A stretch of DNA of 64,000 nucleotides from Apostichopus japonicus (GCF_037975245.1 NC_092563.1:30655960-30719959), one strand, 5' to 3'; shown: positions 12,481 to 24,087, counted from the first letter of the stretch. Translations and numbers: made by a program. Notes: a model not told the origin generated them from the sequence alone.

Positions 12481-13386
12481 TTACCTGGTAATTTAGTCCT
12501 GTATATCAATGACATGACTGAAACTTTCAAATTTATACTTCCAAACAGGGTTTATAATAACATACGTCCAAATTTCCCCAGATAACTTACTTGCGATTCT
12601 CCATCTTATTATCCATCTTTTGTTTGTTTTCTGGGTGGATTTTAAAAATGACTAGAACTTCAGTTATAAGAGATACAGTGGAAAAACTATTTTTACATTA
12701 ATTTTTGCCATCTAGCTGCCCTACTTTTAAGCACAGATTGGCAAATTGTGGATATTTACATAACAGTCTTTCAACAAACCTGATTTTACACTGAGGTTGA
12801 GGTGGTACCACTTTCATGTAGGTACCCTTCAAATATTATCTCCCTATATAGGGAAAAAGAAATCCCTGAACTTAGAGCCCTTCCCCAGGCCGTGACAACA
12901 TTTTCTGCCTGATCCACTGTCTCGTCTGGGACTTTTAGCTATGATCACATAAAGTTTACTCCTGTTCAAACAATGAAGTAACACAGGGTAACACTTCAGT
13001 TACCACACAATGATTATGTGAAAAAAAGAATACACAGGACAACTACTGCAGTTTATATACATAGATACTTAGTCTGCCCTTTGGCTACATATCATTTTGT
13101 GCAATTTTACAAAAAAATAACTCAACAGCATCCTCCAGGTTGTAAGGATGTTACTTTTCTAGTTCCTACTCTAACAAACTACTATTCATCAATTGTATTA
13201 AAGAAAACTGCAAACACCTCTTTGTAAGTATTTTAGACAAACCTATCAGATATATTGATAATTCATTTACACGTCTCCAATATTTTAATGAAATTTTCTA
13301 TTCCCTTCAAGTAGGTGTGCAAAGCATGAAATTGAGCTAATAGAATTAACTCAGTGACAAAAATTAAGAAACATATTTTATACTAC
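12481..13386. other. non-coding, no feature resolved
   Basis: No exon, RNA gene or transposon boundary could be supported here on either strand. Confidence 0.35.
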
Positions 13387-13519
13387 TGTACACTTTAAAT
13401 CAGAACGTTTAAATGCATAAGTAACTTCAAAATCTTTGTCTCCAGTGTGTTCTACCATCCTACATGATCTGTCAATGTCTGACTGAGGCATTTTGGCCCC
13501 TTGCATCAATATGTTCATG
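13387..13519 (-). CDS. candidate host exon, unrecognised
   Basis: The minus strand has a good acceptor (TTTATTACAG) at 13529-13520, then an open frame that includes MPQSDIDRSCRMVEHTG and DKDFEVTYAFKRSD. It ends either at a possible GTAGTA donor at 13386-13381 or a few codons later at a TAA. Composition is protein-like. No domain is recognised and neighbouring exons were not found. It could be the last coding exon of a gene whose upstream parts lie beyond the 49-bp array. Confidence 0.35.
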
Positions 13520-14185
13520 CTGTAATAAATGAATGAGCTCCTAAAGAATGACACCTGTGTCTCTCTAATAGACACATGCCAGTTCTCTTTTCCCAGACTG
13601 TTTCTGTCTCAGAAATTCCAATGCAATTTCCAATTCTGATAGAGGAGGAAAATATCCTGTAGTGTAATACATGGTCAAATACATGTACACAGCTACACAC
13701 ATAAACAAAGAAAGCCCAGCAGGTATTAAACCAGTTGGTAAAAATCAATAATACTATTGCTATCATCTGCCCTTCATGCTGGTATTAAAAATTGACAGAA
13801 ACATTTAATATCTGAACAGGAAGAAGCAGCTGTTTTCTGCTTAAGAGTTAATACGGAGATCTATGCAACAGCATTTTTAAGATTATGAGAGTAAAAAAAG
13901 GAAGGATGGTTTACAAGAAAAATTTGATATTTAGATAATTTATAACTGTTTATGGGATGATCAATTTAAGGCAATATCCTATCTTTCTCTTTTTGCAGTA
14001 GCAATTAATAGCTACAATGCTAAACTGTGGTACATTCTATGCTGCATATGATATTAGTGGATTACTCAGTGAGTATATATAGACAATACTTTAGTACTTG
14101 TACAAATCTTAAATTGGACAAAGTCTGTACAGTTTGTTCCATAAATACAGTACTATAAGTTGATGAATTCTTTATAGATGAGTAC

Positions 14186-17100
14186 AACCAAACCTACACA
14201 TCTCTCCTACAGTGTATATATAATTGGTGTTTCTATTGAACACTGAACCTACACATCTCTCCTACAGTATATATATAATTGGTGTTTCTATTCACTAAAC
14301 CTACACATCTCTCCTACAGTGTACATATTGTTGTTTCTATTCACTAAACCTACACGTCTCTCCTACAGTGTACATATTGGTGTTTATATTCACTAAACCA
14401 ACACATCTCTCCTACAGTGTACATATTGGTGTTTCTATTCACTAAACCAACACATCTCTCCTACAGTGTACATATTGGTGTTTCTATTCACTAAACCTAC
14501 ACATCTCTCCTACAGTGTACATATTGTTGTTTCTATTCACTAAACCTACACATCTCTCCTACAGTGTACATATTGGTGTTTCTATTCACTAAACCTACAC
14601 ATCTCTCCTACAGTGTACATATTGGTGTTTATATTCACTAAACCTACACATCTCTCCTACAGTGTACATATTGTTGTTCCTATTCACTAAACCTACACAT
14701 CTCTCCTAAAGTGTACACATTGTTGTTTCTATGCACTAAACCAACACATCTCTCCTACAGTGTACATATTGTTGTTCCTATTCACTATACCTACACATCT
14801 CTCCTACAGTGTACATATTGTTGTTCCTATTCACTATACCTACACATCTCTCCTACAGTGTACATATTGGTGTTTATATTCACTAAACCTACACATCTCT
14901 CCTACAGTGTACATATTGGTGTTTCTATTCACTAAACCTACACATCTCTCCTACAGTGTACACATTGTTGTTCCTATTCACTATACCTACACATCTCTCC
15001 TACAGTGTACATATTGGTGTTTATATTCACTAAACCTACACATCTCTCCTACAGTGTACATATTGGTGTTTCTATTCACTAAACCTATACATCTCTCCTA
15101 CAGTGTACATATTGTTGTTTCTATTCACTAAACCTACACATCTCTCCTACAGTGTACATATTGGTGTTTATATTCACTAAACCTACACATCTCTCCTACA
15201 GTGTACATATTGTTGTTTCTATTCACTAAACCTACACATCTCTCCTACAGTGTACATATTGGTGTTCCTATTCACTATACCTACACATCTCTCCTACAGT
15301 GTACACATTGTTGTTTCTATTCACTAAACCAACACATCTCTCCTACAGTGTACATATTGGTGTTTATATTCACTAAACCTACACATCTCTCCTACAGTGT
15401 ACACATTGTTGTTCCTATTCACTATACCTACACATCTCTCCTAAAGTGTACATATTGGTGTTTATATTCACTAAACCTACACATCTCTCCTACAGTGTAC
15501 ATATTGTTGTTTCTATTCACTAAACCAACACATCTCTCCTAAAGTGTACATATTGGTGTTTATATTCACTAAACCTTCACATCTCTCCTACAGTGTACAT
15601 ATTGTTGTTTCTATTCACTAAACCTACACATCTCTCCTACAGTGTACATATTGGTGTTTATATTCACTAAACCTACACATCTCTCCTACAGTGTACATAT
15701 TGTTGTTTCTATTCACTAAACCAACACATCTCTCCTAAAGTGTACATATTGGTGTTTATATTCACTAAACCTTCACATCTCTCCTACAGTGTACATATTG
15801 TTGTTTCTATTCACTAAACCTACACATCTCTCCTACAGTGTACATATTGGTGTTTATATTCACTAAACCTACACATCTCTCCTACAGTGTACACATTGTT
15901 GTTCCTATTCACTATACCTACACATCTCTCCTAAAGTGTACATATTGGTGTTTATATTCACTAAACCTACACATCTCTCCTACAGTGTACATATTGTTGT
16001 TTCTATTCACTAAACCAACACATCTCTCCTAAAGTGTACATATTGGTGTTTATATTCACTAAACCTTCACATCTCTCCTACAGTGTACATATTGTTGTTT
16101 CTATTCACTAAACCTACACATCTCTCCTACAGTGTACATATTGTTGTTTCTATTCACTAAACCTTCACATCTCTCCTACAGTGTACATATTGGTGTTTAT
16201 ATTCACTAAACCTACACATCTCTCCTACAGTGTACATATTGTTGTTTCTATTCACTATACCTACACATCTCTCCTACAGTGTACATATTGTTGTTTCTAT
16301 TCACTAAACCTACACATCTCTCCTACAGTGTACATATTGTTGTTTCTATTCACTATACCTACACATCTCTCCTACAGTGTACATATTGTTGTTTCTATTC
16401 ACTAAACCTTCACATCTCTCCTACAGTGTACATATTGTTGTTCCTATTCACTAAACCTTCACATCTCTCCTACAGTGTACATATTGTTGTTTCTATTCAC
16501 TAAACCTACACATCTCTCCTACAGTGTACATATTGTTGTTTCTATTCACTAAACCTACACATCTCTCCTACAGTGTACATATTGTTGTTTCTATTCACTA
16601 AACCTACACATCTCTCCTACAGTGTACATATTGTTGTTTCTATTCACTATACCTACACATCTCTCCTACAGTGTACATATTGGTGTTCCTATTCACTAAA
16701 CCTACACATCTCTCCTACAGTGTACATATTGTTGTTTCTATTCACTAAACCTACACATCTCTCCTACAGTGTACATATTGGTGTTTATATTCACTAAACC
16801 TACACATCTCTCCTACAGTGTACATATTGGTGTTTCTATTCACTAAACCAACACATCTCTCCTAAAGTGTACATATTGTTGTTTCTATTCACTAAACCTA
16901 CACATCTCTCCTACAGTGTACATATTGGTGTTCCTATTCACTAAACCTACACATCTCTCCTACAGTGTACATATTGTTGTTTCTATTCACTAAACCTACA
17001 CATCTCTCCTACAGTGTACATATTGTTGTTTATATTCACTAAACCTACACATCTCTCCTACAGTGTACATATTGGTGTTTATATTCACTAAACCAACACA

Positions 17101-17301
17101 TCTCTCCTACAGTGTACATATTGTTGTTCCTATTCACTAAACCTACACATCTCTCCTACAGTGTACATATTGTTGTTCCTATTCACTATACCTACACATC
17201 TCTCCTACAGTGTACACATTGTTGTTTCTATTCACTAAACCAACACATCTCTCCTACAGTGTACATATTGGTGTTTATATTCACTAAACCTACACATCTC
17301 T
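14186..17301. repeat. 49-bp minisatellite, left block (~63 copies)
   Basis: The consensus unit contains ACACATCTCTCCTACAGTG, then TACATATTGTTGTTTC and TATTCACTAAACC. The period is 49 bp. Variants (TTG/TGG, TTTC/TTCC/TTTA, CTACAG/CTAAAG, ACCTAC/ACCAAC/ACCTTC) recur in blocks; a pattern at about 15391 reappears at 15881, a shift of 490 bp or ten units. Three-unit open frames are by-products of 49 being 1 mod 3. Every plus-strand unit contains a polypyrimidine-AG motif (CTCTCCTACAG) that resembles a 3' splice site. Confidence 0.95.
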
Positions 17302-17940
17302 CAGGGTTCTGTCCAGGGTGGATTGAGTGCCGGCAGGACTATCTAAGCGGAGCGCCACCATCGGTTGGCGCGGAGCGTACAAGAAAATTTTGGGTTTTGG
17401 AAACCCCCAGATGGCCGAAAACGGCCCTTCCAGAGTATTCTGAGCCACATGTAGACAGCTTTGAAATGAGATCTCATGTCTGGAATTTTTCATAATTAAT
17501 GAAAAAAGTTAGGACAAATATTTGGAGCACCAGAGTACAGACCAGCCGGTGGTGCCTATTAAATAAATCATTCAGGCTGAGATGATAATTTTAGATGGAC
17601 AGTTATTTACGACAGTTATGATATACACACTGAGCGACTTACGCTGCTTCTCATGCATCGAGTAGTGAATACAAAATCTGAGTGTAATTTCATGTACAAA
17701 TAAACAGTAAACTAGTGAATAACTCCGATCAACTGCGCGATATCATGCAGTGAACCTTCGAACAGCGTTTATTACTGCAGTGTTACTGTACGTTCGACCC
17801 TCCGGCTATGGAGCTGTTTTTTGGAGTTCCTATCGAAAATAAGTGCCGGTCGGAAAAGTCACTCAGGCAGATTGTGGCGGTCGGTAATTCAGCGTGCTGG
17901 TCGGGCCCGACCGGCGCCGACCGGCAGCAGCAGAACCCTG
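17302..17940. mobile_element. hAT-like non-autonomous element inside the 49-bp array
   Basis: Ends are inverted repeats CAGGGTTCTG and CAGAACCCTG, and array sequence resumes immediately on both sides. The target ATCTCT is present at both junctions (17296-17301 and 17941-17946). Because the array itself is repetitive, whether the duplication is 6, 7 or 8 bp is ambiguous. The CAGGG terminus suits hAT. No transposase is encoded. The segment at about 17338-17380 is a near-palindromic GCGCCACC...GGTTGGCGC core also found in the element at 44926-45220. Confidence 0.7.
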
Positions 17941-18180
17941 ATCTCTCCTAAAGTGTACATATTGGTGTTTCTATTCACTAAACCTATACATCTCTCCTAC
18001 AGTGTACATATTGGTGAATATTCACTAAACCAACACATCTCTCCTACAGTGTACATTTAGGTGTTCTATTAACCAAACCTACACATCTCTCCTACAGTGT
18101 ACACATTGTTGTTTCTATTCACTAAACCTATACATCTCTCCTACAGTGTACATATTGGTGAATATTCACTAAACCAACAC
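17941..18180. repeat. 49-bp minisatellite, right block (~5 copies)
   Basis: These are the continuation of the same 49-bp units after the hAT insertion, more diverged and with small deletions such as TTGGTGAATATTC. The array decays into unique sequence near 18180. Confidence 0.85.
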
Positions 18181-18300
18181 AACTGACAACAAATGACTAC
18201 GAAGTAAACCTTGACTTGAGTATTATGTTTTCACTCTTTTCAAACTTTACTATTTATTCAATGAAAAAATCTAATCATATCCAATATTAAACCTCATAAG

Positions 18301-18462
18301 TATTCCAAAACTTACTGGTTTGGATATTTACGAGTGACGAGCTTACCTGTCTCCTCACAACCTTAGCACCTCATTCTACCGTGCCTATAAAGTCCTGGTA
18401 AATAAATAACACTGTGCGCCCTCTATGACCGGACCCCCCTTCCGGTCCCTCCTCCTTTCTCA
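18301..18462. repeat. DIRS 3' (left) terminal repeat
   Basis: From about 18347 this is an inverted copy of the right terminus (24677-24790): it shares CTTACCTGTCTCCTCACAAC, the TAAATAAATAACACTG stretch and GACCGGACCCCCCTTCCGG. The outermost ~46 bp (18301-18346) are specific to this end and are matched only by the internal complementary region. Confidence 0.85.
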
Positions 18463-18934
18463 TGAGACCATTCCTAAAGAGTGGCCTCACGGACACGGGA
18501 GTGGGGGTGGCAAGGTCTGGCCACCCCCAACGACTCCCGTCGAATTAACTTCCCAAAGTGAACCCCTATCAAAAATTCACTGACGCCTTCCTAGCAGGGG
18601 GGGGTGTAACCCTCCCCGGCGCAGCGGGAAGGGGGGACACTCTCCTGAACCCTGCAGGCGGAACTACCCCTTAAACTAACAAGGAGCCTAAAGGTTTACG
18701 GTCCGCCACTTGTTACCTTAAGACCAACTTAGGTGAGAACGTAAGTGGAAGACTATGTACGCAAACGCATACGAAAACACATAGGTACACTCACCGATAG
18801 ACCTAGTCGATGGCTCTCTGGTGGAAGGTGGATCTGTCTATCTGGTGTGAAGCTCGGAGTCGTGAGTCAAGTCGAGCGACCGCTCCTCCGTCCGGCTGTG
18901 TCCCACCACCCTCTCGGGGGAGGGAGGCGGGAAT
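18463..18934. other. DIRS 3' non-coding region
   Basis: GC-richer non-coding sequence lies between the left terminal repeat and the internal complementary region. It has C- and G-rich runs and no open frame with family features. Confidence 0.6.
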
Positions 18935-19033
18935 GGAGACAGGTAAGCTCGTCACTCGTAAATATCCAAACCAGTAAGTTTTGGAATATTTACTTCGCTC
19001 CTCGCTTACCTGTCTCCTCACAACCTTAGCACC
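18935..19033. repeat. DIRS internal complementary region (circle-junction guide)
   Basis: 18935-18988 is the exact reverse complement of the left outer end (18301-18354), and 18989-19033 is the reverse complement of the right outer end (24764-24808). The region therefore spells the two element ends fused head to tail. This is the diagnostic DIRS feature thought to template joining of the two ends into a circle. It overlaps the last codons of ORF2. Confidence 0.92.
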
Positions 19034-22019
19034 GAGTGGCACTGCCCGATGGTGGGAGGCCCGAGGGGTGGGACCTGTTACCCACCGGACCTCGCATCAC
19101 CGCGCTACCAAATGCCGCTTCGGCGTGTAAAGTGTCGGTCAAGTAGCAGGCGACGAACGTAGTTGGAGTTCTCCACGCTGCTGCTTTGAGTATGTCCTCT
19201 ATCGGGATGCCGGCGAATAGGGCTGTAGAGGCCGCGACCCCTCTGACGTCGTGAGCCCTTGGTCGGGAGGTCCCCGATGTGAACGGGCGTATGATCTCTA
19301 CTAGCCACCTGGATAGAGTGTCTTTGGAGGCCGCTGCGTAGGGTGGCCGTGGTATGATGAAGAGAGAAGTTGCTTGTCTTAACTTTTCTGTCTTGCTCAG
19401 GTACCACTTCAGTGCCCTGACTGGACACCATCGTTTGTCCTCGGCTACTGATGACATGGTCTTAATTTCCGGGATGAAAATGTCTCCTGGCAAGAAGGTC
19501 AAGGTCTGGTTCTTTGCAATAAATGACGGGTCTGGAACCATCCTCACCCCGTGGCCCTCAAATCTGATGTGATTCTGCTTGGTGGATAGGGCGTGGAGGC
19601 AACTCCTCCTTCTTGCTGACGCAACTGCGACGAGGAAGAGTGTCTTTTTTGTGAGGGCAGCCAGGGAGGCGTTAGCCATTGGTTCGTATGGTGGTCCTGC
19701 CAGGGCATGTAACACTGCTGAGAGTCCCCAGGAGGGGGCCAGCCGTCTGATCTGTGGGCGACGGTTCGCCATGCCTTTGATGAGTTGTGCAATGTACGGG
19801 TTATTGCTCAGTGTGGAGCCATCTGGGAAGCCCTGGTGGATGGCGGCGATGGCCGACCTGTAGTTCCTGATAGTGGAGACTTGTTTCCCTTCTCCAAAGA
19901 GTGAGAGGAGGAAGTCGGCTATCTGTGTCACAGAGGCAGCAGGCAGCAGTATCTGTCTCGGTCGGCACCATTGGTCGAACTTCCGCAGACGGGAATCGTA
20001 AGTCGCTGCGGTCGTTCCCCTTCTAGCGTCGGCTGCCATCGCGGCAGCTGCTTCTGAAAAGCCTCTCTGTCGTAGGGAAGACCGGACAGCCTCCAGGCAA
20101 CTAATTGTAACCCCTTGATGTCTGGGTGGGAGAGAGTTCCCTGTCTCTGGGACAGTAGGTGGGGCTTGTCCGGTAGACTCACTGGGACGTCCATGAGGAG
20201 CCGAGGGATCTCGGCGAACCAGGGTCTGCGAGGCCAGAACGGGGCTATTAGTGTGAACCTGCCCTTGGAGTTCCGAATTTTTCTGAGGACACAGCGGCGG
20301 GAAGATATACGCCTCCATGCGGTCCCAAGAGAGGGACATTGCGTCCGTGTGGTAGGCCAGGGGGTGGAATCGTCTGGAACAGAAGGTCTGGAGTTTGTTG
20401 TTCTTGTGTGTTGCGAACAGGTCTATCGTGGGCTTGCCGAAGATCGAAAAGATTCTGTCGCAGGTCTCCTGTTCCAGAGACCATTCGTTGGGGTCTATGT
20501 GCCCCCTGGATAAGGCGTCCGCCATCACGTTGAGCTTGCCCGCGATGTGGGAAGCCCGTAGGATCGTACCGGAGTCCTCGGCCGCTATTATCACCTCCCA
20601 CGCGAGTCGGCACAGTCTCTCTGAGTGGGTGCCCCCCTGCCGATTGATGTAGGCCACCACTGTCGTGTTGTCGGTGAAGATTGTGGTTATCGTTCCCTGT
20701 ACGTGGTCGTTGAAAACTTCCAGGGCTCTTTTGACTGCCATCATCTCTAGGATGTTGATGTGGAGAGATCTTTCTGTTTGGGACCACGTCCCCCATGCTG
20801 TGCGATTGCTCCAATGAGCTCCCCATCCGGACAGTGACGCGTCCGTCGTTATCGATGTCATTGGTAGCTGTATCGCAAAGGGTACCCCTGAACTCCAGTT
20901 GTTTGGGTCGAGCCACCATCGAAAGTGTTGGGTGACCTCCTCTAACCTGTAGATGAGCGTTGTTTTGTCTGGGTCTGTAGGGTCTGCGGACCTCAGGAGG
21001 TGCAGTTGCAGGGGTCGCATGTGTAGCCTGCACAGTCTCACTATATCGACGAGGCTGGCCATGAGTCCCAGGGCCCGGAGCCATGTCCCCGTTGGTGACC
21101 CCCGGTGTGCCAAGATCTGTTGTGTGGTCGCCTTGACTGCCGCGACTCTTTCTTCTGAGGGTCGGGCTACCCCGGTGGTGAAGTCCAGTATGGCCCCGAG
21201 GAACTGGATCGTCTGGGAGGGCGATAGTCGTGATTTCTTCTGGTTCACGATCCAGCCCAGTTCTTGAAGGGTCTGGAGCGTTTTGTGGACGTTGTTGGTT
21301 GCTTCCGATAGGCTGTTCCCTACTACCAACCAGTCGTCTAGATATACGTAGAGGGTGACTCCTCTTTTTCTGAGGTAGGCGACTACTGCTCCCGCGACTC
21401 TCGTGAAGGTTCTGGGAGCCGTGGCTAGGCCGAATGGGAGCGCCCGGAACTGGTAATCTTGTTCTGCGTACCGGAACGCTAGGAATCGTCGGCGTTCTCT
21501 GTGTATCAATATGTGCAGGTAAGCGTCTCGTAAGTCTACGGTCGCCGCCCACATGCCCTTTCTGAGTAGGGGTAATATTAAGTTTAAGGTCTCCATACGG
21601 AAGTGTTTTGGTCTGATGTGTTTTGTGTTCAGGGGTTTTAGGTTTAGGATGGGACGCCAGGAGCCGTCCCGTTTTTTGGTCAGAAAGAAGGAGGACCGGA
21701 AGAGCGGTCGCGTCTCTTCCGGAACTCTTGTAATTGCCTGCTTGGCCAGCAGGGCCAGAATTTCCCCTTCTAGGGCTAAGCGTTTGACGGGGTCCGTGGG
21801 TGTGAGTGTCTGCCTTCCTCCGCCCCCGAAAGGTGGGCTGGAGGAGAATTCTATTTTGTACCCGTGTCTGACTGTGTCCAACACCCACTTGTCCCCGCCA
21901 ATAAATTCCCATTGCTGGGAGAAGTTTGATAGTCTCCCCCCCACCGGCGGAATGGCCGCGGTGAGGTGGGCACCCCTAGGGCCGGGCGGCGAACGCTGGT
22001 CGGATGGAGGAGCGGTCAC
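19026..22019 (-). CDS. DIRS ORF2: reverse transcriptase, RNase H, tyrosine recombinase
   Basis: A 997-residue uninterrupted polyprotein. The reverse transcriptase spans about residues 110-235, with VDLRDAYLHI near 161 and the catalytic YLDD at 226-229. RNase H spans about 390-505 (TDAS near 392, FTDNTT near 448, MADALS near 499). A C-terminal tyrosine recombinase spans about 640-965: an Arg cluster near 803-805, HDVR at 923-926, Trp949 and the likely nucleophile Tyr959. These are the expected catalytic residues of the recombinase that replaces a DDE integrase in DIRS. The start overlaps ORF1 by 44 nt in another frame, so translation may use reinitiation or a shift. All key residues appear present. 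Confidence 0.92.
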   Translation of the reverse strand: MTAPPSDQRSPPGPRGAHLTAAIPPVGGRLSNFSQQWEFIGGDKWVLDTVRHGYKIEFSSSPPFGGGGRQTLTPTDPVKRLALEGEILALLAKQAITRVPEETRPLFRSSFFLTKKRDGSWRPILNLKPLNTKHIRPKHFRMETLNLILPLLRKGMWAATVDLRDAYLHILIHRERRRFLAFRYAEQDYQFRALPFGLATAPRTFTRVAGAVVAYLRKRGVTLYVYLDDWLVVGNSLSEATNNVHKTLQTLQELGWIVNQKKSRLSPSQTIQFLGAILDFTTGVARPSEERVAAVKATTQQILAHRGSPTGTWLRALGLMASLVDIVRLCRLHMRPLQLHLLRSADPTDPDKTTLIYRLEEVTQHFRWWLDPNNWSSGVPFAIQLPMTSITTDASLSGWGAHWSNRTAWGTWSQTERSLHINILEMMAVKRALEVFNDHVQGTITTIFTDNTTVVAYINRQGGTHSERLCRLAWEVIIAAEDSGTILRASHIAGKLNVMADALSRGHIDPNEWSLEQETCDRIFSIFGKPTIDLFATHKNNKLQTFCSRRFHPLAYHTDAMSLSWDRMEAYIFPPLCPQKNSELQGQVHTNSPVLASQTLVRRDPSAPHGRPSESTGQAPPTVPETGNSLPPRHQGVTISCLEAVRSSLRQRGFSEAAAAMAADARRGTTAATYDSRLRKFDQWCRPRQILLPAASVTQIADFLLSLFGEGKQVSTIRNYRSAIAAIHQGFPDGSTLSNNPYIAQLIKGMANRRPQIRRLAPSWGLSAVLHALAGPPYEPMANASLAALTKKTLFLVAVASARRRSCLHALSTKQNHIRFEGHGVRMVPDPSFIAKNQTLTFLPGDIFIPEIKTMSSVAEDKRWCPVRALKWYLSKTEKLRQATSLFIIPRPPYAAASKDTLSRWLVEIIRPFTSGTSRPRAHDVRGVAASTALFAGIPIEDILKAAAWRTPTTFVACYLTDTLHAEAAFGSAVMRGPVGNRSHPSGLPPSGSATRC

Positions 22020-24087
22020 TGTCCCGTCTGGTCGACGTCGAGCCTCTGCCTCCTCTGGGGGCCCAGGGGCGGGTCGGACGGAAGGCTGCCCCCCGGCTTC
22101 TGCCTCTGAGAGCTCCTCTGCTCATAGATTTGGCGGGTGCTGCTCTCGTTCCTCTAGGTGCTCTGCTCTCCCTCGGGCGGAAGGGTCTGGTTCTCTGGGT
22201 AGGTGGGGGTCGGAATTCTGATTTGGCCAGAGTCTCCCTTCGGGCCACCTCTTCCTGCAGTTTCTTTTGGAAGCAGCCCGCGAAAAGGTCTTCCCCGAGG
22301 ATTGGTAGTTCCAACATTCTGTCCTTAGCCTCCGTCGAAGGCCAATGGATGGCGGAGACGATGTTTTGTCTACGGGCCTTTACGGACCTGGTAGCAATCC
22401 TTGCAAATTGATCGTACGCGAGCCTGACGAGGGGGCCCAGCAGCAGGAGGAGCTGGCCCGCTTCGTCCCTGGATACTTGGCTGCTGTCCTCAGGTAGTTG
22501 TTGGTGGTGTCGCATGAGGACTTCGGCTGATAGCATTAGTACCGATGCGAACTTCATGCCCGAATGGGCTGCCATGTCCACCTCTACCAAGAGCTCTTCT
22601 AGCTTCCTCTGGTCCGGGGTCTTGAACACGTGTGTGGATGAGGCCCCTTGTTCGGCTTTTAGCCTCTCCTTGGCCTCCTGGGGGATGGTTGGAGATCTAA
22701 ATAGGTCCCTCCAGGCCTCGTCAGGTACCCTGACCGCTCTATCTGCCCTGGCCGGGAAGGCCGTCCACTTGGTCTTGTTGGCAATGGCCTCAAATCTGTC
22801 ATAGCAGGTTGCGTCTACTGGTACGGTAGTTTTGGGCTTATATGACGCTTCGCCGGTCGCTGTCAATTTTGATACCCGGCCCGCCTTCTGCGGTTGCGTC
22901 TCAGGTTCCTCGAACCCCAGGTGTCGTCTAAATATGTCTGCCGCCCGTGTTATTAGCTCCTGTGGGAGGGCTCCTCCTGTCACGGGCGCCTCCTCCGGTT
23001 CGTAATTGTGGCCAAAGCTGTCCTCCATAGGATCGTAGTCGAGAGGATCTGGATCTATGGGCTCCCCTTCGTCCTCCAAGCCGGAAAGATTCACCGACGC
23101 TCTGCAATCCAGAGCGTCCGGGTCCGGGGCCGGTTGTGGGGTCATGGTCGGTACGGGGCTGGTAGGGCCCGGTGCCACGTCGGCTACCGTGGACATCCTT
23201 TGCTCCAGCAGGCCGGTGAGTTTAGATAGCCAAGCTGGCTCCTCTTCCTGGTGCCGTCTCGGGGACCGGCGCCTACTCTTGGATCTTCTGTATCCATCGT
23301 CGGAAGAGTCCGAGGACTCGTCGGAGATTGGAGAGTATCTCTTCCGCTCTCTCCGTCTTGGGGATTTTGTATGCGACCCCGATCTCTCCTTTCTGGGTCG
23401 GCGGGAGGACTCTCTCTCCCTGCTTTCTCGGGCCGGGATCTCCGTCGGAACCCGCCTCTCCGGCTCCCTGTTCGGCTCCCTGGAACGGGACCGGCTCCGT
23501 CTCCGCGTCCCCTCGGTTACTCTCTCTTTTGGACCCGAGCCTCCCATGGCCGGCAGGCCGTGCTCTGTGGGTTTGTTTAGCTGCGGCCCGGACTGAGACG
23601 GAGTCTCCAGTCCGGCCGAGCTGTGCCTCTGCTTCGGAGGTCTTTTCTTGGCAGGAGCCTTGCCTTTGCTCCTGCCCTTCCCTCTGGCCGTAACTGATCT
23701 GGACGTAGCCGGGGCCGTTAGGGGAATTCTTTCTCCTCTTTCTCTTTCCTCTCTCTCTACCTCTTTCTCTCCTTCGGCCCTCTCCTGGCCACTCTCCTCC
23801 ACCTCTCTCTCTACTACTCCCTCCTCCTCTCTATCTCCCGTTATTCCTGGAACCTCCGGCGCCCCGATTGCGCTCGGGATCGAGTCCAGCCTTCCCTGGA
23901 GCTTGCTACGTAAGCCCTCAAGCCACAGGTCGATGTCCTGCCACTGAGCTGGTGTAAACTTAATACACACCAGGCAGGGGTCTCGTCGAGTGCAGGATCT
24001 GCATTTCGGACAAAGGTCGTGTTTGTCCCAGGCTCTGCCTGGGCGAAACATAGAGCAGTTGATGCACTTCAATGGATTGCGTGACAT
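21976..24087 (-). CDS. DIRS ORF1: Gag-like protein
   Basis: A 703-residue open frame. The N-terminus carries a Cys-rich cluster (CINCSMF...CPKCRSC...CLVC, residues 8-40) resembling a treble-clef or zinc ribbon. Next is a Glu/Arg- and Ser/Arg-rich low-complexity region (about 75-280), then a conserved central to C-terminal region and a basic Arg/Gly-rich tail. In DIRS elements the first ORF encodes the Gag-like nucleic-acid-binding protein; here that is inferred from position and composition. It is first in order on the minus strand and overlaps ORF2. No breaks are seen. Confidence 0.8.
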   Translation of the reverse strand: MSRNPLKCINCSMFRPGRAWDKHDLCPKCRSCTRRDPCLVCIKFTPAQWQDIDLWLEGLRSKLQGRLDSIPSAIGAPEVPGITGDREEEGVVEREVEESGQERAEGEKEVEREERERGERIPLTAPATSRSVTARGKGRSKGKAPAKKRPPKQRHSSAGLETPSQSGPQLNKPTEHGLPAMGGSGPKERVTEGTRRRSRSRSREPNREPERRVPTEIPARESRERESSRRPRKERSGSHTKSPRRRERKRYSPISDESSDSSDDGYRRSKSRRRSPRRHQEEEPAWLSKLTGLLEQRMSTVADVAPGPTSPVPTMTPQPAPDPDALDCRASVNLSGLEDEGEPIDPDPLDYDPMEDSFGHNYEPEEAPVTGGALPQELITRAADIFRRHLGFEEPETQPQKAGRVSKLTATGEASYKPKTTVPVDATCYDRFEAIANKTKWTAFPARADRAVRVPDEAWRDLFRSPTIPQEAKERLKAEQGASSTHVFKTPDQRKLEELLVEVDMAAHSGMKFASVLMLSAEVLMRHHQQLPEDSSQVSRDEAGQLLLLLGPLVRLAYDQFARIATRSVKARRQNIVSAIHWPSTEAKDRMLELPILGEDLFAGCFQKKLQEEVARRETLAKSEFRPPPTQRTRPFRPRESRAPRGTRAAPAKSMSRGALRGRSRGAAFRPTRPWAPRGGRGSTSTRRDSDRSSIRPAFAARP

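Noticed and set aside
14711-17495. Several 60-127 codon open frames with a repeated YSVHIVVPIHYTYT-like peptide
   Set aside because: They are frame artefacts of the 49-bp array: three units make 147 bases, so a unit without stops gives open frames in register. No start context, splice sites or domain.
20248-21912. A 554-codon minus-strand frame overlapping DIRS ORF2, and long plus-strand frames at 21553-23693
   Set aside because: Shadows of the GC-rich DIRS ORFs. They are Arg/Pro/Gly/Ser-rich, lack family motifs, and the true ORFs carry all catalytic residues.
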